64,000 nucleotides of DNA, from the NCBI GenBank assembly GCA_014529385.2, contig CM043963.1, positions 70,214,912 to 70,278,911 on the forward strand, read 5' to 3'. The stretch is from Adiantum capillus-veneris (Eukaryota > Streptophyta > Polypodiopsida > Polypodiales > Pteridaceae). The notes under the pieces are model-generated. The model was not told the DNA's origin. It searched no databases and saw nothing but the letters and a program-made list of their open reading frames with translations. Made by a program: the position numbers and the translations under genes. Below are positions 56,809 through 64,000 of this stretch, in pieces (within the stretch, counting starts at the first letter, position 1; the number at the start of each line of letters is the position of its first letter).

Positions 56809-58850
56809 TCAAATTTGACTACTTTCTCCATTTTGTTTATGCTCTTTGTCCTTGACCTGACTTGTCAGTTTCTTGAAAAATAAATGACTGAAATCAGGGA
56901 CCAATTTCAGTAATATTCCCACCTTCATTGAAATGGGTGCTTCCATCAGAGCTTCAAAAGGATCATCTGATAGTCCTTTATCGGGGGACTCCTTGGAACT
57001 CCCCAACTTTTCAAAAGGATCTACCTTTTCAGATTCTAAAGGTCTCCTGCCCATATTTTTGTAGATTTTTTGCATTTCTCCTGGTAGCCATGGTTTTGTA
57101 GGTTTGTCAGTATCATGATTTAGTTGAATTTACTTTAGTATCCCAATTTAACCATGTCTTGTGCTTTTTAGTCAATGTATTCCCTTGTTCCTCTTCTTAT
57201 ATTATTAACTTCCCCTTTGACTTGGTAATAGCCAAACTTTCCACCCATAGAGGTTTTTCCATAACCTCCTCAATCTTGATGCATGTACGGCAATCAAAAA
57301 TAAAAGCAATGCAAAGGATTATGTTCTAATTTTGTCAATTTTGGTTGTGGTTGTTTAGTATACTACTACCAGAGTCTACATGTTTCTTGATTATCTGGCT
57401 ATTCAACTAAATAATATATTTCTTCCAAAAGCATTGGATTCACTTGAGCTAGTGCTTGCATCCTCCCTTTATTAGAAGAACTAGTTCCTACATTTGTGGG
57501 GGTGTAATTCACAATTGGAATTCCTCTCTCATTCCTGTATGTTCACCAAAGTTCACATGTAGGTCCTTCTCTATGTCCCAAGGTGCCACAATAAGTACAT
57601 GGCTGCATTGGATAGTTTGGTTGTTGGTATCTTTGCACATTTTTCCAATTTCCTTGCTGAAATAGCCTTGGTTGGGGCTGAAATCTGAAATTTAGGCTTA
57701 AAGGGTCGTGGTGCCACCACATTTACCCGTGACTCCATCTTGGCAAGAATGTGTGTTAGCTTCCTTTCCCTAAAATTAGGATTATAATAACAATTATCAT
57801 AATCATCTCTAGGTCTTTGGCGTATCTGACAAAATGGTGGCTTGGAAGGATTTGTAAATACAGAAGGTTGAAGGTCTTTCAACTTTTCCAAAATCAATGT
57901 ATTAATGCTTAAAGAGTCTTCAGGATCTAATTTCCCATTCTTCTTCTTTCCTTTACTCTTTAGCTTCTTTGACTTGGCCTCCTTCTTCTTTGACTTCTGT
58001 TTCTTCTTTACAGTCCATGTATCATCATCCTCTTCATCAGTTTCTAAATCTTCATTTGAATCAGTTCCTCAATCTTCATCTGAGTTTTCCTCTTCAAAAT
58101 CTGAATCCTACTTGGATTTCTTCTTCTTGCCCTTCTTCTGTTCACTTGTCCCATACGTTTTTTCAGCCCTCATTGCTACATCCACCAAATTCCCAAAGTC
58201 ATGTGGTTGGGTGAGAGGTGCATGCCCTACAATTGCACTTTTAAGTTGCTTCTTGAACCCTCTATAGAAGTAATCATCCAATTGCTCCCAGGATGGTCTT
58301 TGATTTGCCTACAATCTGTTCATCAGGTCCCTAAACTGTTGTGCAAGGTCTTCCACCAATAAATTTTTTTGTTTAATTTTCCTGATTTTCTTGAAACATA
58401 TTCAGGTAGCTTCTCTGCTCTGAATCTTGCCAAAAATCTGCCTTTCAAATTATCATAATTGGCAAAGGCTGCTCTGCCATATTGCATGAGCCATGTCATA
58501 GCCTTCCCCTACAAATTTGTTGCAAAAGCTCCTTCTTGATTGCATCATTGTATAGCACATCATACCCACTTGCAGACCACCTAGTCTCAAACTGCCCCAC
58601 ATGACTGTCAACATCTTGGGACTCTTTCCCACTGAATTTTGTTGTCCCTACTTTAAGGTTGGGTGAGCCATTACTGGTGGTTAAGGAGGTGGTTTCCCCC
58701 CCTAATGGATGAAATGTGACTGGTGGTAATGGGGGTAAGTGAAATTGGGGTGGTTGCCTCAGCTACCTCCTTGCCCTCAAACATTGATGGACTACCTCAA
58801 CTCCAACCAATCGGTGGATTGCTTTTGGGTCTTTCCCTGCTCTTCTGGCT
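56809..58850 (-). pseudogene. Element H: gypsy Gag remnant with zinc knuckle
   Basis: Minus strand. Near 58680-58540 a piece reads VGTTKFSGKESQDVDSHVGQ and WSASGYDVLYNDAIKKELLQ, the conserved core of a gypsy Gag. A Lys/Glu-rich stretch (58130-57950) follows with many stops. 57897-57571 codes the region before a zinc knuckle, and one frame over, at 57600-57553, reads CTYCGTLGHREGPTC, a C-x2-C-x4-H-x5-C knuckle (one residue longer than usual in the last gap). Further on, 57075-56809 holds FEALMEAPISMKVGILLKLVPDF, like the region before the protease in some plant gypsy polyproteins. No protease or reverse transcriptase follows. At least six breaks. Confidence 0.6.
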
Positions 58851-59432
58851 GAGGTGAAGAACTCTCCCCTGTTACTATTCTTTTTTTTCCCTTGTGTGGC
58901 TAGACTCCTATGAGATTGTCCCCTCAATGATTGGTGGCAACCCTGTGATCATTCAACTTCAAGGATCCTCTAAATCTCCCCATGTTCTCTGAATTTGAGC
59001 ATCCAGCCAGGCAACCCATCTTCTCTTCTGAAATTTGGAGCCATAAGTGGTGATTGGTGGTTGGTCCCCTGAACCACTTATGCATTTCTTTTTCTACTAC
59101 TACTTCTCTGAGCCCTTAAAGATGCAATGACCTGCCTTTTACAATGAAAAGATAGGTATTCAAAACATTCCAGGCCCGAAAGGGTATTGAACGACTAGCA
59201 CGGTACTGATGAATTCTCAAGGCAATGTTCAATCTTAGGTCATCTAGGAGTAAGTCAAATTATGCATCCAAAAAACATTGTTATACTCCTCCCTTTCTTC
59301 CTCTTCAGTCACCCCAATTAGAAAATTGCTTTAGGAACTCATCAGTTTCAGTCTCCATCAACCCCAATCAATCCCACTGCCCAATTGGCCCATTGAATAC
59401 TCTCCGCAATTAGTAGGATTGCCAAGTGTTGT
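58851..59432 (-). other. Probable 5' leader of element H
   Basis: No frame. It lies 5' of the Gag core on the minus strand and ends at the TGTTGTTGGGG word at 59433, which may be an LTR edge. The text next to it (CTTGGCAATCCTAC on the minus strand) was considered as a primer site but not matched to a tRNA. Confidence 0.35.
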
Positions 59433-59470
59433 TGGGGCTTATGGGAGCTCACAAAGACTACATAATCATT
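59433..59470. repeat. LTR-like edge shared with 43955
   Basis: TGTTGTTGGGGCTTATGGGA and a further 18 bases match the start of the block at 43955-43995. Two independent places with the same left edge suggest an element terminus. The far end was not found. Confidence 0.4.
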
Positions 59471-60258
59471 ACTTGGATATTCAATTCATAAAACCTATGT
59501 CTATATAACTTGCAATATTGGAACAAAATTTTATGAAACATTCAGGAACCTGAAGCGCGACTGAAAACTGAAAACTGAAAACAGAGTAAACAGCATCATG
59601 CAATAGCAAAGTCCTTTCTTCTCCTTCATTCCATGCACGCCAAAACGTTGCAAACATTGGGGATAACATCGTATCATGATTTGAAGAGGCATAAGTCCTT
59701 TTTCCCTTACAAATACAAAAAATAGCTTGAAAGTCTCCAAACACTTTGCTGCAAAGTAAAAGACTACTAATTATGGGTTTAACATGGCTTTTATCCAACA
59801 ATCCATCTCTGCACTCGTTGTATAGTATCAATCAAATATAAAAGTTATTTACTTCAAATCACCATATGCTTTTGTACTTTGTGAGTCGGTCTATGCACTC
59901 ATTGTATTGTATCAATCGAATGGAAAAGTTGTTTACTTCAAATCTCATTATTGTAATCATGTCATTTTGTGTAAGTTCTATTTGTGAATGTTATATTGCA
60001 AACTGTATATGGGCACTTGCCATTAGGATAAAATCCCCATTCAATACATCGAAATTTGAATTGATGGCTTGAAGAGTCCCTTGTAGTGCATCATATATGA
60101 TGGGCCTACTTTATCATGACTTTCCCATCATCAAGGAATCTTTGACTTGGATCAATTATTACTTTCAACCATTATTTGAATACCTTTATAAACATTACAT
60201 GAACTTGCACACTTTAACACCTTCCCTCGAGCTCAACAAAATCTTTGTGAATTATCCA

Positions 60259-60265
<7 letters not shown>
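59471..60265. other. No gene recognised; contains a short duplication
   Basis: AT-rich. Contains the 84-bp-spaced duplication listed separately and a triple CTGAAAA word near 59562-59582. Confidence 0.5.
59809..59944. repeat. Tandem duplication, 84-bp period
   Basis: Segment 59809-59860 recurs at 59892-59944 with a few changes (GCACTCGTTGTATAGTATCA and GCACTCATTGTATTGTATCA as markers, both ending TTTACTTCAAATC). Two copies only. Confidence 0.8.

Positions 60266-60297
<32 letters not shown>
60266..60297. repeat. (GA)n microsatellite
   Basis: Sixteen GA units. Confidence 0.9.
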
Positions 60298-60299
<2 letters not shown>

Positions 60300-60619
60300 T
60301 CTTATTCATTGAAACATGAATGTATGGACGTGGCTAACTTCAAAATCAATTGAGGATTTTGTTTAGTACAAAGTGCTTTGCTTGAAGGAGAATGCAAGAA
60401 CTGAAGAGTTAAAAGAACATGTACAAATCTTGTAAGATCAAGGAGTTCATAACTTTGAGCAAAGCCACCACAACTTGAAAACCATCAATTTACCCACACA
60501 TAGTATGCCACTTGGAAAATTATCGTGGAAAGTAACAAAGTGTCTCTTTTAAAAAAATGGCATGAGTGCGACCAAGGGCTTTCAATATAAAAACCCCATG
60601 AATGAGTTCTCTACATGTG

Positions 60620-60676
<57 letters not shown>

Positions 60677-63444
60677 GACTTGCACAAATCAAAGCAAAAA
60701 GCAACTTGCATATGAATATCAAACTCATTCTTGAAAGTGATACAAACACTTTAAGCAAAGGATAGTGCACTTATTGTTTAAAGATTGATAGTGATTAACA
60801 ATGAGGTAGTTAGCACTCCAAAGCTTGGCCCCTGTGAACTTAAAAAGGAGTGCACGCATGCTCACTAGTGCCATTTTAATAGTTGGAAGGCTTGAACTAT
60901 GCCATCAAGGAGCTGTGACTTCATCTTTTTATTTTAGTGAGGATGCTAAGGTGGCAAGCTTGAAAAGCTATAGCTTCCAAGCATTGAAAAATAAGCATCA
61001 TTATCATCAATCAACCAATTGTAGTATTTTTCTATTCAATGAGGCTATGCTTTGCATGGATGAAATTGCCCGCAATCGCTCTACTCACATATGCACTTCC
61101 ATATAAGTTTGCCATAGAAAAGCATCGATAACAACTTTTATTGCTTTTGTGCATAATAATCACCTGTGTAATGAATGAAAAGAAGTCGGTGATATCTTTT
61201 AAACAAATTATGTAGAAATTCAATGTCTAAGTACTATTTGGGCAGTACACCCATATGGTTAGAATGGAGCTTATTTGGCAATTGATTGTAGCAAGTTGAA
61301 TGTCTTAATTGCTGGTGTTTAAGTTGTTCATGCCCTTTCCAACTATTTTAATTATGTGTCAGTTTGAACTTTACATTGTATTTTTCTTGCATCTCTAAGA
61401 CCGTCCCAATAATGCTTTGATTTATTGCACTTGATTTGTATATTGTACCTATCACATAATTTGATAGTTTAGCAATGGCTTTATAAAATTTGTTCTATCC
61501 AAAACATGTACATTTAAAAAATCTACAAAAATGGAATGTCTCTTTAAAAAGTTAAGTAGATTGAAAACCTTTAATATGTCCCTACTCATTCTCCTTTCGC
61601 CCATTACTTAAAGAAGTTCGTTAAAAATGGCTAGACAAAAAGCCTCCAATTAAAGTTTGGATCAGTACTTCCTTATACAAGGTGCATTCACAAGGTATTA
61701 AAAAAATCTTTATTTTAACATGTTTAAATAAATAAAATGATCTTTTATTTGAAGATTTTTTTTAAAATGAATATAAAAACCTTTTATTTTAATGTATCTC
61801 TGTTAAATTATCTAAATTCTTTGTATTTAAAAATCCTTCTTTTCAAACTCACGTTATACATTAACATGATTAGATAGTGCATCCCCGAAGATTAAAGATT
61901 TCTAAGAAGTGAAAAAACAAAATTAATTTAAGTGTGACTTGCAAAAATATTCAAGGTTTGTGGTAGGAATTGACAAGGTATTGAGAATTTTAAACAGTAG
62001 CAAAAGATGGTAATGCTCTTATTTCGCTCACTACATATTAGATTTTAAGCAAGATCTCTTAATTTGAAAAGTAAAGTAGTTTATTGAATCTGATACTTTT
62101 ATGGTGCTATGAAAACTACCCTATTTCTTTTTATTGTTTTCTTATGGTTAGACTATTGTACCTCTCCTTCAATATTGAAATTCAAAACCTGTAAAGCAAT
62201 CACTTAAAGTGACCTTTGCCACTTGTTCCATTTGTAGAGCTACTTTAAAATTTTAAATCTATTCATAACTAAACAGTAAGTGTACTTGGTTAGTACTTAA
62301 TGTTTATCTACTTCCCACTACTTCAAGCAATCAAGGCCATTATAAAATGAACAAAGAACCAAATTTTTGTCTTTTCACCCACCAAATTTTCCTATTATTG
62401 CCCTGTTCATTGAACTACTGTGGAAAGGTTCTCATTGGTTTTTGTTCAAAGTCCCTAGAGGTAGCTCTCAATTCAATAAAAGACCTAATGATAATTAATC
62501 TACTTCTATGTTTCAATGATTTATCACCCCAAGGGCCAAAATGCCATTGACCATCATAATTAATGTTTAATTTCTAGAATTAGGTATGCTCATGCATTCG
62601 TTGCATGATGACCGAGTAGCCACATGCCACCTATACAAGGCTCAATAATATGATCCAATTGTTTAGCTTATCACATGAAGACAGATGTTCGGTGTTGTGT
62701 GGCGCAACACTGTTCAAACAAGATTACAAGGTTAGATCTACCCACTTGCAATTTTTAACCAGGTAGTGCTGTTGGACATGGATGGCTTGATTGTGATCAT
62801 GAGCAATATTGAAAATGGACTTTAACTAGAGAAGTATAAGATCCCATCATGAGCTCCTAAAGTACAAGTGCTCTGTTAAAAATCGTTTATAACCTTAAAC
62901 ACCCAAATTTTTTTTTTAGAAGTGGCTTCCTAGGCCCCCAAACACCCACATCTCAATATAGGGGCACAATTCAATCCCAATTCAATTGACTCCTTTAACA
63001 TATATATAATATGTATTTCTTTTAAAAAAAGTGTAAAAGTCAAGAGATGTGGTGAAGGGTCCTAGTGATGGGTACACCATCCCAATCCAAGCTTATTTGG
63101 GTACAAAATTGGCATTAATAAAGATCATGTTGCCTCAATAATAAAAGGTTTTATAGTATAAAACAATCTCAAAGGAGGTGTATTGAAGATAAGTCAGTTT
63201 ATATGTGGAAAAAACTCAGCGATATGCAAAGGCTTTTGCATATCATTAAAGGCACCTCTTCGTCCCACATTCATAGTCCTTCTACACAAGGATCAATTTT
63301 GTCCTCTCCTTTTCCCCTTGAAACTTTGGGAGGATCTTTGCCGATTCTCCTTAATTCACCCCCTTCCCATAATTTGGCACACATGTTAGCTCCTTTGCCC
63401 ATTCATTAGTGCGATCTCATGCGTTCGTTGTTTACTCACCAAAA
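60298..63444. other. No gene recognised
   Basis: More than 3 kb of AT-rich DNA with dense stops. Holds the CT/CA microsatellite at 60620-60675. The longest frame (60825-61106, 93 codons) has no recognisable product. Could be old transposon DNA, an intron or true intergenic sequence; nothing decides. Confidence 0.5.
60620..60675. repeat. (CT)n(CA)n compound microsatellite
   Basis: About 12 CT units followed by about 16 CA units. Confidence 0.9.
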
Positions 63445-63516
63445 ACGGAGACTCACTCTAGCATTGAACCCACACGGAGCAACTATAAGTTTCATGAGAC
63501 CACTGAGCTAAGCTTG
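63445..63516 (-). repeat. tRNA-derived SINE-like head
   Basis: The minus strand reads TAGCTCAGTGG (63510-63500), a match to the RNA polymerase III box A consensus TRGYNNARNGG, and 29 bases later GGTTCAATGC (63470-63461), a near match to box B GGTTCRANNC. No anticodon arm or acceptor stem forms, so it is not a tRNA gene. The spacing and the boxes fit the head of a plant SINE. Tail, poly(A)/T end and target duplication were not found. Confidence 0.5.
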
Positions 63517-64000
63517 TGTGTTGCCTAAAGCGCACAATTTTACACAAAAAAAAATCCAACAGTGTCTCCCCTTCCCCGCCCCATGTTCGACGCTCTAGTT
63601 GTGATCACGCATCACCTCACGGTATTTCTACCCCAGATTCTCCTCCTTGAGCCGCCACCTTGTGGGCCTTGTTTGCACGCCTCGTGTGGTCATTATGGCG
63701 CCTAGCCTTGATCCCCCATCTGGCGATAGTCTACACTTCCTTTTTTTCCACAAATGCCGCTCTTGCGGCCTCCCTTCTCTTGCTCCCACACTACATGCCA
63801 AACTGTCAAATTTTGCCTTCGCTAACTCGTGCTGATCCCGAGGGATCTCTCCAAATTTCACATAACAAAACACTTTGGCCGACCTACTTGAACAAAAAGT
63901 CAAACCAGAATAAGATATTTAGCAGAGCTTGGAATTGGGTTGAGAGCCATCTTCTCCATCTTTGTCCTTGCCCTGTTTGTCGAGCCCTTCTTCATTTTCT
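63517..64000. other. No gene recognised; GC-richer right edge
   Basis: From about 63560 the base composition turns more C-rich than the preceding 3 kb. The minus frame 63903-63628 (91 codons) is Arg/Ser-rich without a known family. A gene edge beyond the window is possible but unsupported. Confidence 0.35.

Noticed and set aside
57905-58267. Phe/Ser-rich plus-strand frame of 120 codons
   Set aside because: Complement of the Lys/Glu-rich stretch of the element H Gag.
58851-59432. Primer-binding site next to 59433
   Set aside because: CTTGGCAATCC could not be matched to the end of any tRNA I know, and no partner LTR was found.
63445-63516. tRNA gene
   Set aside because: Box A and B are present but no acceptor, anticodon or T stems can be paired; kept only as a SINE-like head.

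Overview
This window looks like nuclear DNA from a land plant with a large, repeat-rich genome. It is AT-rich, full of (CT)n and (CA)n microsatellites, and packed with nested LTR retrotransposons of the Ty1/copia and Ty3/gypsy types. The primer sites match plant initiator tRNA-Met and tRNA-Asp, and one gypsy element has the double RNase H of the plant Tat/Ogre lineage. I found no intact host gene, no rRNA or tRNA gene and no CRISPR array. A seed-free vascular plant such as a fern is my guess from the style of the repeats, but nothing in the window proves it.

Layout. 1-1350: 5' part of a minus-strand copia element J (gag, primer site, LTR), inserted in element A. 1351-5520: 3' end of element A, a broken coiled-coil reading frame followed by a polypurine tract and an LTR; a 1553-bp solo LTR of family E sits inside the frame. 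6020-6856: first copy of a gypsy gag-type repeat C. 6857-7524 and 15163-15300: one degenerate array of AAGTGCT/CCACTTG words, split by element B (7525-15162). B is a large non-autonomous LTR element (LARD type) with two 0.95-kb LTRs, a perfect 5-bp target duplication, a tRNA-Asp-type primer site and about 5.7 kb of non-coding interior. 15301-19457: decayed coding remnants of unknown family and a second array. 19458-22919: minus-strand gypsy gag remnant K, followed by an acidic protein with one predicted membrane segment. 22920-23490: a third array, of 10-bp words. 23508-25493: 3' end of copia element I. 25494-32030: minus-strand gypsy remnant D, which has a retropepsin-like domain after the integrase plus further 3' reading frames.

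33695-43956: second copy of repeat C, holding a 9.2-kb Tat/Ogre-like gypsy element E (33975-43206, minus, 4-bp target duplication). 44372-49804 and 49958-55134: two copia elements of one family, F (plus, dead, itself holding a solo LTR) and G (minus, nearly intact, LTRs differing at one base). They lie tail to tail across a 153-bp CT-rich spacer. 55139-55725: C-terminal end of a LINE reverse transcriptase. 56809-58850: gypsy gag remnant H. 59433-64000: mostly featureless AT-rich DNA, with a short tandem duplication and a tRNA-derived SINE-like head near 63.5 kb.

The genes do not form a host pathway; each set served the copying of one retroelement. Order of events readable from nesting: A was entered by J and by an E-family LTR; C was entered by E; the AAGTGCT array was entered by B; F was entered by an I-family element that later collapsed to a solo LTR. 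G is among the youngest insertions.
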